Source of the DNA: DSYU01 sp964437595
Lineage (GTDB): Bacteria; Chloroflexota; Anaerolineae; Anaerolineales; Anaerolineaceae
Assembly: GCA_964437595.1 (NCBI GenBank)
Contig: CAYTHO010000019.1
Location: 1-64,000, forward strand
Direction of reading: 5' to 3'
Length of the DNA: 64,000 bases
In this document: positions 35,128-44,338 of the stretch, one piece after another
How the letters are laid out: every line of letters starts with the position of its first letter
Numbering within the stretch: position 1 is the first letter of the stretch
The notes under the pieces: generated by a model
What the model saw: only the letters and a program-made list of their open reading frames with translations
Told to the model about the DNA's origin: nothing
Databases searched by the model: none
Made by a program: the position numbers and the translations under genes

Positions 35128-36390
35128 ATGAACCGGAAATATTTATTCGCCATCGTTGGTGTCTGCCTGATTGGCCTGGTTTCCAGCGCCTGTTTGCCGC
35201 GCGTACCATCGGGGATTAACAGCGAGAGCCAGGCAGCCACGCAGAACGCCATCATTATTCAGGCCGTTGAGGCTACCGCGACAACCAGCGCGATGATGAC
35301 GCAGATCTCGCAGTTAGAGACGCAGATCGCCGCGGCCACTACGCCGCAGGCGCAGCAGCCTACTGCCCAGGCGACCACTGAACCCGGGAAGGACATCGCG
35401 CCATCTTCCACTGCCTCACCTACACAAATCCCGGCTACGGCTACCAACACCCCGGTCCCGCCGACCAATACGCCCGTCCCGCCCACCAATACGCCTGTTC
35501 CGCCAACAGCCACCGTCACGGCTACTCCTCTCCCCTGCAACCAGGCCCAGTTTATCGCGGACGTGACCGTTCAGGACGGCTCTACATTCTTGCCCGGCGC
35601 TTCCTTTACCAAAACGTGGCGGCTGAAGAACACCGGCGCCTGCACCTGGACGACCGGGTTCGATGTGGTATTTGTTGACGGCAACCAGCTTGGCGCGCCA
35701 AAGGTTATTGATATGCCCGGCAATGTTGCCAACGGGCAGGTCATTGATATATCGGTGACCATGGTGGCCCCAACCAGCGCGGGCAGCTACCGCAGCAATT
35801 GGAAGCTCCGCGATGCGTCTGGTGTTCTGTTTGGGGTGGGGGAGAAAAGCTCACCGTTTTACGCCGATATTCGCGTTACGGCGTCGTCATCCGGTGCCCC
35901 GCTGGACTTTATTGCCAGAATGTGCGAAGCTAAGTGGTCGAATGCGTCCGAGTCGCTGCCCTGCCCGGGTAACAATAATGATGCTCGCGGCTTTGTGCGC
36001 CGCATCGATAAGCCAACGCTCGAAAGTGGCTACATCGATGATGAGCCGGTGCTGCAGATGCATCCCCAGATGGTTACCGACGGCCTAATTCGCGGGACTT
36101 ACCCTTCCTTCGCGGTGGAAAAAGGTCACTATTTTGTGGCAACGATTGGCTGTGGTTATGAAGAACCTTCCTGTGATGTCACCTTCCGCCTCGACTATCA
36201 GATTGGGAACGGGTCCATTCAGACGTTGAAAACCTGGCAGGAGAAATATGATAAACAGTTTGCCCTGGTGGAGGTGGACCTGAGCAGTCTTGCCGGGACG
36301 GACGTAAAATTCATACTCACCGTGCTGGCCAACGGATCATCTCACCAGGACCGCGCGCAGTGGCTGCTGCCGCGCGTCATCAAGAAGTAA
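35128..36390 (+). CDS. Lipoprotein with NBR1-Ig domain and a unique C-terminal domain
   Basis: Secreted lipoprotein of 420 residues. The signal peptide ends at a lipobox VSSAC (about residue 21). A Thr/Pro-rich linker with the tandem NTPVPPT motif repeated three times covers about residues 100-135. The NBR1-Ig domain (about 140-245) starts FIADVTVQDGSTFLPGASF and has the KTWRLKN and CTWTTGF pattern. The C-terminal 160 residues form a second domain (CPGNNNDARGFVRRID, then ESGYIDDEP) not known to me. The next gene is a close paralogue, a tandem duplication. Function unknown; probably surface binding. Confidence 0.82.
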   Translation: MNRKYLFAIVGVCLIGLVSSACLPRVPSGINSESQAATQNAIIIQAVEATATTSAMMTQISQLETQIAAATTPQAQQPTAQATTEPGKDIAPSSTASPTQIPATATNTPVPPTNTPVPPTNTPVPPTATVTATPLPCNQAQFIADVTVQDGSTFLPGASFTKTWRLKNTGACTWTTGFDVVFVDGNQLGAPKVIDMPGNVANGQVIDISVTMVAPTSAGSYRSNWKLRDASGVLFGVGEKSSPFYADIRVTASSSGAPLDFIARMCEAKWSNASESLPCPGNNNDARGFVRRIDKPTLESGYIDDEPVLQMHPQMVTDGLIRGTYPSFAVEKGHYFVATIGCGYEEPSCDVTFRLDYQIGNGSIQTLKTWQEKYDKQFALVEVDLSSLAGTDVKFILTVLANGSSHQDRAQWLLPRVIKK

Positions 36391-36401
36391 TCGGCCCTGC
36401 G

Positions 36402-37588
36402 ATGTACCGCAAGTTGGTTTTACTGGCTGCACTGCTGGTTTTGGGGAGTATTCTTACCAGCGCCTGCTCCGGGGAGATTCCCATTTCGGGCGATCCCCGG
36501 CCTACGGAAGACACCAGCAGTGCAGCTACGCAGGGCGCAATGCAGACCGAAATTGCCGGGTTGTATACGCAGGTTGCTCAGGTGACGGCGGGGGCGGCGA
36601 GACGGCTGTGCCTGAGCTGCCCACGCCCACAATTACGGACACCGTGGAGCCACCGCCTACCTTTACTCCGGAACCCACGGCTACGGAAACTGCCGTGCCG
36701 CCCACGCCGACCGCTACCAGGCCGCCCCTACCCTGCAACGCGGCCATTTTCATAGGCGATATCAGCATCCCCGATGGCTCGGTGCTGCCCCCTGGAACGG
36801 GGTTCACCAAGACCTGGCGGCTGGAGAACGCCGGCGCCTGCACCTGGACAACCGCTTACGCGCTGGTTTTTGTGGATGGCAGCCGCCTGGGAGGCCCCAA
36901 TGTCCTCTCTCTGCCGGGCAATGTGGTTCCAGGAGAGGTGATTGACCTGTCTGTCAACCTGGTCTCGCCCAATGAAGAGGGCAGCTACCGCGGCAACTGG
37001 ATGCTGGCGAACGCCTCGGGCGAATTATTTGGCATCGGCAGCAAGAGCAGCCCGTTCTTCGTTGATATCCGCGTGGCCGAATCGGTCAGCAGCGGACCGC
37101 TCGACTTTGTGGCCGCGTACTGCCAGGCCGAATGGCACAGCGGAGCGGAACGCCTGCCCTGCCAGGGCCGCAACAATGACAGCCGCGGCTACGTACGCCG
37201 CATCGATAACCCTACCCTGGAATCGGGCTATATCGATGACGAGCCTGCCCTGCTCACCCACCCGCAGATGATCACGGATGGTTATATCAGCGGTAAATAC
37301 CCGGCCATCCGCGTTGAGGCGAATTATTTCTTCTCTGCGGTCATCGGCTGCGCATACCAGGCCGGGGCCTGCGATGTCACCTTCCGACTCGAATACCAGC
37401 TCGAAAATGGCCGTGTCTACACCCTGGCTACCTGGGATGAGGTGTACGATGAGGAGTTTCACCTGGCCGAAGTCGATTTGAGCGGCCTGGCCGGGCAGAA
37501 TGTGCGCTTTATCCTCACCGTGGAAGCGAACGGCACCTCTTCGCACAACCGGGCGCAGTGGCTTGCTCCCCACATTTCGGAGCGCTGA
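36402..37588 (+). pseudogene. Frameshifted paralogue of the NBR1-Ig lipoprotein
   Basis: Begins MYRKLVLLA at 36402, 11 bases after the stop of the paralogue at 35128, with lipobox LTSAC. At a run of five G residues (36590-36594) the reading frame breaks; adding one G restores a continuous linker (...GGGETAVPELPT...), the NBR1-Ig domain (FIGDISIPDGSVLPPG) and the unique C-terminal domain (LPCQGRNNDSRGYVRRID) to the stop at 37588. The rest of the gene is well conserved with its neighbour, so this may be a sequencing error, a true recent lesion or slippage-based phase variation. It cannot be decided here. Confidence 0.75.
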
Positions 37589-37718
37589 CGTCCAGCAGTC
37601 TGATGGCAAGGGACGAGCGGGGTATTATAAACAGCCAGGTGGGAGCTGCTATCGCTGCGGTTTCTTTCCCAGAAAACCCTTTTCTCTCGGCAGAAATGCG
37701 GTAAAATAAATGTCATCT

Positions 37719-37802
37719 GGGGCGGTGGCGGAATAGGCAGACGCAGCAGACTTAAAATCTGCCGGCCGAGAGGTCATCAGGGTTCGACCCCCTGCCGCCC
37801 CA
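37719..37802 (+). tRNA. tRNA-Leu (anticodon UAA)
   Basis: Class II tRNA of 84 bases. Acceptor stem GGGGCGG/CCGCCCC, anticodon stem GCAGA/TCTGC with loop CTTAAAA and anticodon TAA, a long variable arm after the anticodon stem, and T-arm CAGGG-ttcgacc-CCCTG. The 3' end A is followed by TAG, so CCA is not encoded. Confidence 0.95.
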
Positions 37803-37823
37803 TAGTTGAAACATCCGTATTAC

Positions 37824-37845
37824 TGGCGCGTTCAATGACGCGCCA
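37824..37845 (+). terminator. Stem-loop after tRNA-Leu
   Basis: TGGCGCGT and ACGCGCCA form a perfect stem with loop TCAATG. A T-rich stretch follows about 15 bases later. It may process or end the tRNA transcript. Confidence 0.4.
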
Positions 37846-37933
37846 GGCGTGTTTAATTCCTTTTTTACCGTTTTCTGCGCGGACCCGGCGGGCAAACATG
37901 CTACAATTGTTTATCTCAACAAAGGATATGAAA

Positions 37934-38173
37934 ATGGAACCTGGTCAAAGTTTAGATGACTCCATTATTCACCAGCTTGCGATTGAGTTTGCCAAAGCAG
38001 AGGCCCTACGTTTGATCAATTCCACCACCAAGGGGGATCTGGTCAACCGCAAAATGGTGACAGATGAATTCTATAATGCCTATGATGAATATATCCTGAA
38101 ACTGCGGAGTGAAAACCAGACCCGGGACCGGTCCTACATCGAGGCTTTTGACGATCCGTTAAAAGATATCTAA
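37934..38173 (+). CDS. Small protein of unknown function
   Basis: Predicted product of 79 residues, MEPGQSLDD onward, with a helical, charged sequence (IIHQLAIEFAKAEALRLI) and an acidic tail; no known family. The start at 37934 was chosen because AAAGGA is seven bases upstream; a longer open frame from 37835 overlaps the tRNA stem-loop and is not homologous-looking. It lies after tRNA-Leu and before a terminator. Function unknown. Confidence 0.6.
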   Translation: MEPGQSLDDSIIHQLAIEFAKAEALRLINSTTKGDLVNRKMVTDEFYNAYDEYILKLRSENQTRDRSYIEAFDDPLKDI

Positions 38174-38247
38174 TGACGCATCCATCCGTGCAAGCGGATT
38201 AGAAACAACTTCAGCATTCTATTCGCCTGGCGTAACGTTGAATTCAG

Positions 38248-38282
38248 GAAGGGACTGCCGCGATTCACACGGCAGTCCCTTC
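38248..38282. terminator. Bidirectional terminator between small gene and LysM gene
   Basis: AAGGGACTGCCG and CGGCAGTCCCTT form a 12-base perfect stem with loop CGATTCACA. It lies between convergent genes. Confidence 0.7.
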
Positions 38283-38288
38283 TCCTAC

Positions 38289-38831
38289 TCATTTACTGGG
38301 TTCTTTGGGCGTTTCGTAGAAGCGAGGCACGTTTTCGCCCCGACCATCAGGGATATGGATCAGCTCGCCGCGCATCAACTGATTAGGATCGTCAATCTGC
38401 GGGTTCGCGGCCAGCAGTTTTTCCAGCGTCAGGCCATAGCTTTTGGCAATGCGGTTCAGGTTATCGCCGCTTTTGACAAGGTACATCTGGTCCTCAAGCT
38501 CGACCCGCCCGTCGTCTTTCTCGCGCTGCCACACAAATACCCGCGCCCGGTCCAGGCGCGGCAGGCCTTCACTGCGACCAGCAGGCAGGATGATGACCTG
38601 GCCCGTGCGGAGCAGGTTGGGATTGGTGATGGCCGGGTTAACCGCCAGCAGTTGGTCAACGGTCAGCCCGAAGCGTTTTGCGATGGACGTAAGTGTCTCG
38701 CCATGCTTGACGGCGTATTCTGCGGTGCCGCTGCCTTGAGCAAAAACCGGAGCAGCGCTCAGCAGCAAGGTTGCCATCAGAATCATAACCGCCAGAATGG
38801 GGAACAGGCGTGGTTTTGGAATGGTGAACAT
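38289..38831 (-). CDS. Secreted protein with two LysM domains
   Basis: Signal peptide ending near residue 32 (SAAPVFAQ), then LysM domains at about 37-85 (EYAVKHGETLTSIAKRFG) and 122-165 (MYLVKSGDNLNRIAKSYG), separated by a charged linker. LysM domains bind peptidoglycan or related glycans, so this should stay at the cell wall. The start at 38831 (MFTIPKP) was chosen over a longer frame because of the signal peptide and the AAAGGGA site before it. Length 180 residues. No enzyme domain is attached. Confidence 0.85.
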   Translation of the reverse strand: MFTIPKPRLFPILAVMILMATLLLSAAPVFAQGSGTAEYAVKHGETLTSIAKRFGLTVDQLLAVNPAITNPNLLRTGQVIILPAGRSEGLPRLDRARVFVWQREKDDGRVELEDQMYLVKSGDNLNRIAKSYGLTLEKLLAANPQIDDPNQLMRGELIHIPDGRGENVPRFYETPKEPSK

Positions 38832-39016
38832 CGTTTTTCCCTTTGATCTATATGAATGATTGGGTTGGTACAGCAATTCCGCCCTTGTTTCATCTATAAG
38901 ACGAAAATGAAAAATGATAAGTTCCCGCAGACGCATGCTTTTGTAAAGTAGGTGAAAACAAGGCCGTAAGGTTTGGGTCTATAATTACCTTATCTTCAGA
39001 CCATAGGAGATGATGG

Positions 39017-39310
39017 ATGACGCGCTGGCTGTACAATTCCGATGGCGATCCAATTGCGTATATTTATGGAACTCATGTGTTCACCCGGCGGGGTGACTTC
39101 TTCGGCAAGCTGTACGAAGATAATACAGTTTGGAACGGGGAATATCTTGGGGAATTGTTTGCTGATGACCGGCTGATCTACGATGCGCGCAAATTAAAAG
39201 GCTCCCGCGGCATTCCCGGTATGCCCGGGCTGCCCGGTTTTATCGGCGATCCGGCATTCAAAGGGCCGGTCACACTGCCGTTAGGATACCGCGACGTAGA
39301 ACCGGATTAG
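39017..39310 (+). CDS. Small protein with short collagen-like segment
   Basis: A 97-residue protein. Residues 1-60 look like two copies of a small beta motif (NSDGDPIAYIYG and LYEDNTVWNGEYLG), then a stretch of Gly-X-Pro triplets, GSRGIPGMPGLPGFIGDP, and a short tail. No signal peptide. It is monocistronic behind an ATAGGAGATG start region. I do not recognise a family with a known function. Confidence 0.65.
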   Translation: MTRWLYNSDGDPIAYIYGTHVFTRRGDFFGKLYEDNTVWNGEYLGELFADDRLIYDARKLKGSRGIPGMPGLPGFIGDPAFKGPVTLPLGYRDVEPD

Positions 39311-39373
39311 GCTGGAACCGCCCGTATTGCCAGCGGCGGCGGGCCGTCAGTTGGGGCTTGCGCTGCTTTCCGG

Positions 39374-39916
39374 TTAAAACAACTGCTTGGAAAGCACGCG
39401 CCCTTTATATGCGCTGTCTTCCGGCGTGTCGATCTCAACCAGGTTGGCGTCTTCCCAGCGCAGAAGCACCTTCCCCAGCAGATCCGCGCGGATTACCACC
39501 AATGCAATCGCATACTGCTGCGAATCGACGGCGGCCAAACCGGCCTGCCAGCCCTCGCCGCGTTCCAGTTCCAGCGGTCCAAGCTCGTCAACCACCAGCA
39601 GGTCACACGGTGTGCAATGTGCCAGCACCTGGTTGCCCCATTCCAGGGCGCCTGGGTGAAAGCGCCAGTGTTTTGCGCCAGGGGTGGCGGCTCCGCCTGG
39701 CGCGACGGCTGCTGCGAGCCGCCGGATTTCTCCGGTGCGCAAATCCTCTGTGTCAATGGCTGCCCTCCGGATTCCTTCGAACACGGGATGGGAAATCAGC
39801 CCGCCCGGCTTCCAGCCAGCTTCTCGCGCAGCCTTTACCAGGCGGCTGCAAAAGGTGGTTTTGCCCGCCCCGCGGCATCCGGTAATAAGAAAGAGCATGG
39901 GTTTCGTTTGGCCCAT
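39374..39916 (-). CDS. Nucleoside-triphosphatase (THEP1-like P-loop NTPase)
   Basis: P-loop protein with Walker A GCRGAGKTTF (about residues 13-22) and a Walker B-like LLVVDELGPLEL segment, matching the THEP1/NTPase family, which hydrolyses nucleoside triphosphates of unclear role. The start at 39916 (MGQTKP) fits a leaderless transcript: TATAAT at 39923-39928 on the minus strand is followed by six bases and the ATG. An ATG at 39898 (MLFLITG) is also possible. The long open frame upstream of it is not homologous. Length 180 residues. It follows oppF by about 30 bases on the same strand. Confidence 0.82.
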   Translation of the reverse strand: MGQTKPMLFLITGCRGAGKTTFCSRLVKAAREAGWKPGGLISHPVFEGIRRAAIDTEDLRTGEIRRLAAAVAPGGAATPGAKHWRFHPGALEWGNQVLAHCTPCDLLVVDELGPLELERGEGWQAGLAAVDSQQYAIALVVIRADLLGKVLLRWEDANLVEIDTPEDSAYKGRVLSKQLF

Positions 39917-39945
39917 GCTCTTATTATAGCGGTATAGCGTTTTCT

Positions 39946-41010
39946 CTAGCGGCGAATCACACCCTGCAGGTTTAATTCCTCGGCGTAGTGACAGGCCACA
40001 AAGTGCTCGTTGCCCATATCGCGAAGCTGTGGTTCCTCGCTGGAGCATCGTTCGCGGGCGTAAGGGCAGCGCGGGTGAAAATAACATCCGCTGGGCGGGT
40101 TGGATGGGTCGGCAATTTCGCCTTTGAGTTGAATGCGTTTGCGATCTTCGCGTCCAATGGGGTTGGCAATGGGCACGGCGGATAGCAGCGCCTCAGCGTA
40201 GGGATGACGCGGGTTCACATATAGATCCAGCGAATTGGAAACTTCCACCACCTTTCCTACATACATCACCACGATGCGATCGCAGATATGGCGAATAACG
40301 CTCAGGTCGTGGGAGATGAAGAGGTAGGTCAGGTTGAATTCGTTCTGAAGTTCTTCGAGCAGGTTCAGGATTTGCGCGCGGATAGATACATCCAGCGCGG
40401 AAACCGCCTCGTCGCAGATGATCAGGCGCGGCGAAGTGATCAATGCCCGGGCTACGACCAGGCGCTGGCGCTCTCCGCCGCTGAATGCATGCGGGTAGCG
40501 CTGCATATACTCGGGGCGCAGTCCTACGCGCTTGAGCAGTTCTTCCACGCGCGGCTGCATCTCGCTATCAGGGCAAATCTTGTTTACCCGCAGCGCCTCG
40601 CTGACGATATCAAAGACGGTCATGCGGGGATTGAGCGAGGAGTATGGGTCCTGAAAGATCATGCGGATATCGCGGCGGTATGGCTGGATTTCTTCTTCTT
40701 TAAATCCTGCCAGGTCCACCACACTCCCATCCGCACGCTGGTAAAGGATCTCGCCTGCGGTTGGTTTATAGGCACGGACGATGCTGCGCCCGACGGTTGT
40801 TTTCCCGCAGCCGCTTTCGCCAACCAGGCCAAGCGTTTCGCCTGGGTGGATGAAGAAGTTCACATCGTCTACAGCTTTTACATACCCGCTGACCCTGGCA
40901 AAAACCCCTTTGGTTATTGGGAAGTGCATCTTCAGGTGTTTTACTTCCAGCAGGTAATTGGTATTCTTTCCATTGGATCCTGGTATGGTCGAATCAACGG
41001 GCTGCTGCAT
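39946..41010 (-). CDS. oppF: Opp-type ABC transporter ATP-binding protein (OppF-like)
   Basis: ATPase of a peptide/oligosaccharide importer. Walker A GESGCGKTTVGR, signature FSGGERQRLVVARAL, Walker B LIICDEAVSALD, and the C-terminal oligopeptide extension with CHYHPRCPYA-like cysteines (CYFHPRCPYARERC, the conserved OppF/DppF zinc-like motif). The start at 41010 is preferred as GGGAG lies seven bases before it; the ATG at 41016 is also possible. The gene overlaps the end of oppD by about 16 bases. It is the last of oppABCDF. Confidence 0.93.
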   Translation of the reverse strand: MQQPVDSTIPGSNGKNTNYLLEVKHLKMHFPITKGVFARVSGYVKAVDDVNFFIHPGETLGLVGESGCGKTTVGRSIVRAYKPTAGEILYQRADGSVVDLAGFKEEEIQPYRRDIRMIFQDPYSSLNPRMTVFDIVSEALRVNKICPDSEMQPRVEELLKRVGLRPEYMQRYPHAFSGGERQRLVVARALITSPRLIICDEAVSALDVSIRAQILNLLEELQNEFNLTYLFISHDLSVIRHICDRIVVMYVGKVVEVSNSLDLYVNPRHPYAEALLSAVPIANPIGREDRKRIQLKGEIADPSNPPSGCYFHPRCPYARERCSSEEPQLRDMGNEHFVACHYAEELNLQGVIRR

Positions 41011-42040
41011 GTTCATGCTCCCTTACCTCCTGTAAATTTTTATCGTATAACAGGCAGCGGACCGTGTGATTGGGTCCGATTTCAATGGTGGAAGGATCGA
41101 CCGAGCGGCAGACTTCCATGGCCATCGCGCAGCGTGGGTTGAACGTGCAGCCTGCCGGGCGGCGGAATGGGCTGGGCACCATCCCCTTGATCGGATCCAG
41201 TTCGCTGCGGTCGATCGCAATTTTCGGAATCGAGCGCAGCAGAGCCTGAGTGTAGGGATGCTTCGGAGCGTGGAAGATCGTTTTTACATCACTGCATTCG
41301 ACGATTTTGCCCAGGTACATCACAGCCACATCGTCGGCTACTTCCGCAACAACGCCCAGGTCATGGGTGATGAACAATACCGCCATGTTCAAATCGTTCT
41401 GGAGGGACTTGATCAGCTCCAGAATCTGGGCTTGAGTGGTTACATCCAGCGCGGTAGTAGGTTCATCTGCGATCAGCATGGACGGGTTGCAGGAAAGGGC
41501 CATAGCGATCATTGCGCGCTGGCGCATGCCGCCGCTCAGGCGGAACGGGTATTCATCGACCATGCGGTCAGGGCGTGGGATGCCGACCTTGCGCAGCAAA
41601 TCTATGGCTTTTGCGCGGGCTTCTTCTTTGGTGGTTTTTTGGTGCAGTAAAATGGCTTCACTGATCTGTGAGCCAACCGTGTGCATCATGCTCAGCGATG
41701 ACATAGGCTCTTGAAAGATCATCGCTATTTCTTTCCCGCGGATGCTGCGGATTTCACGACTGCGCGTGTGGAGCTTTGCGATATCAACCACACCTTCTTG
41801 CTGGTTGCTGTGCCGCTGGCGGAAAATGATATTCCCGTCCACAATCCTGCCTGGGGCGTGAATGATCTTCAGAAAGGCCCGGCTCGCAACGCTTTTCCCG
41901 CAGCCGCTTTCACCCACCAAGCACAGTGTCTTTCCGCGGTAGATATTCAGGTCAATGCCATCCACCGCTTTCACTACACCTTCATCGGTGAAGAAATGGA
42001 TTTTCAAGTCTCGTACTTCTAGTAATAAGTTCTCATCCAT
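40994..42040 (-). CDS. oppD: Opp-type ABC transporter ATP-binding protein (OppD-like)
   Basis: ATPase partner of OppF. Walker A GESGCGKSVASR, signature LSGGMRQRAMIAMAL, Walker B MLIADEPTTALD and the C-terminal motif GCTFNPRCAMAMEVC are present. Typical length (348 residues from 42040). The start at 42040 (MDENLLL) has GGAGGT four bases upstream; an ATG at 42052 overlaps the oppC stop and seems not used. Co-transcribed with oppB, oppC and oppF. Confidence 0.95.
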   Translation of the reverse strand: MDENLLLEVRDLKIHFFTDEGVVKAVDGIDLNIYRGKTLCLVGESGCGKSVASRAFLKIIHAPGRIVDGNIIFRQRHSNQQEGVVDIAKLHTRSREIRSIRGKEIAMIFQEPMSSLSMMHTVGSQISEAILLHQKTTKEEARAKAIDLLRKVGIPRPDRMVDEYPFRLSGGMRQRAMIAMALSCNPSMLIADEPTTALDVTTQAQILELIKSLQNDLNMAVLFITHDLGVVAEVADDVAVMYLGKIVECSDVKTIFHAPKHPYTQALLRSIPKIAIDRSELDPIKGMVPSPFRRPAGCTFNPRCAMAMEVCRSVDPSTIEIGPNHTVRCLLYDKNLQEVREHEHAAAR

Positions 42041-42051
42041 GGCTACCTCCA

Positions 42052-43185
42052 TTAATAGGGATCAGCGGCGTCGCGCAGGCCGTCGCCCAGGAAGTTAAGG
42101 GCCAACACGGTGAGGATTACCGCCGCGCCCGGGAACATCATCCAGGGGTTGTTGGCAATGACGGATACCTGCTGGCAGTCTTGCAGCATCACGCCCCAGC
42201 TTACCACAGGGGGGCGCAGCCCCAAGCCCAAGAAGCTCAACGCCGTTTCGCCCAGGATCATTCCGGGGATAGCCAGGGTGATAGAGGCGATGATATGGCT
42301 CAAGAAGGAGGGCACCATGTGGCGGGTGATCAACCGCCAGCGGTTGCAGCCGTCCAGGCGCGCGGCGAGAACAAAATCCTCTTCGCGCAGGGCCAGGAAT
42401 TTGCTGCGTACCACGCGCGCCATCCCTGTCCATCCTACGAAGGAGAGGATGATGGAAATCATAAAGTAGACGCGCAGGGCTGGCCAGTCGATGGGTACCA
42501 CCGCGGCCAGGGCTAACCAGATTGGCAGGGTGGGGATGGAGATAAAAATTTCGATAACGCGCTGGATCAGGTTATCAATCCAGCCTCCCACCAGGCCAGA
42601 AATGCCGCCTAACAGGATGCCAATTGACAGGCTGATGAATACCCCAACCAAGCCCACGGTCAGCGAGATGCGGCTGCTGTAGATGATGCGGGTGAGCACA
42701 TCGCGGCCCAACTTATCCGCGCCAAGGAGAAAGAAGGGGTCCTTGGGGTTTTCTGGGCCAATCAAGTGGACATCGCCGGGAAATAACCCCCACAGCTTAT
42801 ACTTTTCGCCTTTGGCGAAGAATTTGATCGGCACGATTTTGGTTTTGTCTACTACCCAAATCCTTTTGAGTGATTGGGGATCGCGGGTAAAACTCAAACC
42901 GTAAACAAAGGGTTTGAACTTCCCGTCCAGGAAAAAGTAAATGGGTTGGGGCGGTGCAACGACATAATCACTGTAAACTTTAAACGGCTGCGATGGGGAG
43001 ATAAACTCACAAAAGAGCGCGCCAATGTAGAGGAGGATAACAATTACACCGCTGATCATGGCCAGCTTGTGCTTGCGCAGCTTCCACCACATCAGCTTCC
43101 ATTGTGAAGCTACTTCTACTTTTAAGTCCTCCTGGCGTGGGGCTTGAATACCTGGAGTACCTATAGGGAGGGTATCGGTTGCCAT
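42052..43185 (-). CDS. oppC: Opp-type ABC transporter permease (OppC-like)
   Basis: Membrane permease of 377 residues with six or so helices. The binding-protein-dependent transport signature EDFVLAARLDGCNRWRLI is at about 285-302 and the C-terminus is GLRDAADPY. It is about 70 residues longer than usual because of an extended loop between the first and second helix (about 65-160, FLDGKFKPFVYGLSFTR), which is a common variant in family 5 transporters of this type. The stop overlaps the next gene region. ATG preceded by AAAGGGA. Confidence 0.93.
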   Translation of the reverse strand: MATDTLPIGTPGIQAPRQEDLKVEVASQWKLMWWKLRKHKLAMISGVIVILLYIGALFCEFISPSQPFKVYSDYVVAPPQPIYFFLDGKFKPFVYGLSFTRDPQSLKRIWVVDKTKIVPIKFFAKGEKYKLWGLFPGDVHLIGPENPKDPFFLLGADKLGRDVLTRIIYSSRISLTVGLVGVFISLSIGILLGGISGLVGGWIDNLIQRVIEIFISIPTLPIWLALAAVVPIDWPALRVYFMISIILSFVGWTGMARVVRSKFLALREEDFVLAARLDGCNRWRLITRHMVPSFLSHIIASITLAIPGMILGETALSFLGLGLRPPVVSWGVMLQDCQQVSVIANNPWMMFPGAAVILTVLALNFLGDGLRDAADPY

Positions 43186-43206
43186 AAGAGATCCCTTTCA
43201 GATAAA

Positions 43207-44196
43207 TCACATGAGCCGTATGCGTGGATCGAGCCAGGCCAGGGCCAGGTCGGATAGAAATGTGCCGACGACTGTCAGCGAGCTCAGCAGCAGGATAAAC
43301 CCGGCAGCCAGGAACATATCTTGATTCATCAACGACTGCAGTAGGATCGGGCCAGAGGTAGGCAGGTTCAATACCATGGAGACGATCGCCTCACCGGATA
43401 CCAGCCCCGGCAGTGACCAGCCAATGGTGCTGATGAAAGGATTCAACGCGTGCCTTACCGGGTATTTGACCAGCAGTTTGGTCTCATCGAGGCCCTTCGC
43501 GCGCGCTGTATCAACATACGGCTTATTGAGCTCATCTAGCAGGTTGGCGCGCATGGTGCGGATCATACCGGCTGTGCCGCCAATGCCGATGATCACCACC
43601 GGAATCCACACATGCTTGAGCAGGTCCAGAACTTTCGCCGTGCTCCACGGCGCGCTGGCATATTCTGGAGAAAACAGGCCAATCATCGATTGGTCAAAGA
43701 ATTTGAAGTTGATATAAATCAAGACCAGGGCCAGCAGGAAATTTGGCACGGCCAGGCCGATGAACCCCAGGGAGGTAAAGAAATAATCGCCAAGCGTATA
43801 TTTCTTTACCGCTGAATAGATGCCGATGGGTATCGCCACAATCCAGACAAAGATCATCGAGAGGAAAGAAAGCGCAAAAGACATGGGTAGGCGCTCTGCG
43901 ATCATATTCGACGCATCTTTCTGGTAAATAAAGCTGTAACCGAAGCGGCCTTTCGTAACAATGTTGGTAATCCACTTCCAGTACTGCACAACCAACGGCT
44001 GGTCCAGGCCGTATGTCTCGCGCATCATCTGTTCGTACTCTTGAGGGATTTCTTTTGTGCCGGTCGCGTACATTCTTCCGATCAGGTTTGACACATAATC
44101 GCCTGGAGGCAATTGGATCACGATGAACGATATGATGGAAATGATGAATATGGTCACAACCATATACAAAGACCGGCGGGCGACATATTTAACCAT
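43207..44196 (-). CDS. oppB: Opp-type ABC transporter permease (OppB-like)
   Basis: Membrane permease of 329 residues with six or so helices, starting YVARRSLYMVVTIFIISIISF. The EAA-like motif PYVDTARAKGLDETKLLVKY lies near 215-235. GAGGAGG precedes the ATG. It follows the substrate-binding-protein gene after 197 bases with two strong hairpins, so it may be expressed less strongly than the binding protein. Confidence 0.94.
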   Translation of the reverse strand: MVKYVARRSLYMVVTIFIISIISFIVIQLPPGDYVSNLIGRMYATGTKEIPQEYEQMMRETYGLDQPLVVQYWKWITNIVTKGRFGYSFIYQKDASNMIAERLPMSFALSFLSMIFVWIVAIPIGIYSAVKKYTLGDYFFTSLGFIGLAVPNFLLALVLIYINFKFFDQSMIGLFSPEYASAPWSTAKVLDLLKHVWIPVVIIGIGGTAGMIRTMRANLLDELNKPYVDTARAKGLDETKLLVKYPVRHALNPFISTIGWSLPGLVSGEAIVSMVLNLPTSGPILLQSLMNQDMFLAAGFILLLSSLTVVGTFLSDLALAWLDPRIRLM

Positions 44197-44281
44197 AGTG
44201 TCCTCCTCTTGATAATCATTGCTCCAGGCCCATACTTCTGATCTACGGATAAGGCGTGAGCAAGCTTTACCTTCGTTCGCG

Positions 44282-44321
44282 GTTGTGTGTGAAACGGCAT
44301 TTTCGCCGTTTCACACACAAC
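44282..44321. promoter_or_regulatory. Intercistronic hairpin 1 (between binding protein and oppB)
   Basis: GTTGTGTGTGAAACGGC (44282-44298) and GCCGTTTCACACACAAC (44305-44321) form a perfect 17-base stem with loop ATTTTC. No U-run follows on the minus strand, so it is more likely a stabiliser or processing site than a full terminator. Confidence 0.6.
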
Positions 44322-44338
44322 TGGTATTTCACTTACAG

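Noticed and set aside
35400..35520. Repeated short units that could suggest a CRISPR array
   Set aside because: They encode the Thr/Pro linker (NTPVPPT repeats) of a lipoprotein in frame and lack spacers of constant size.
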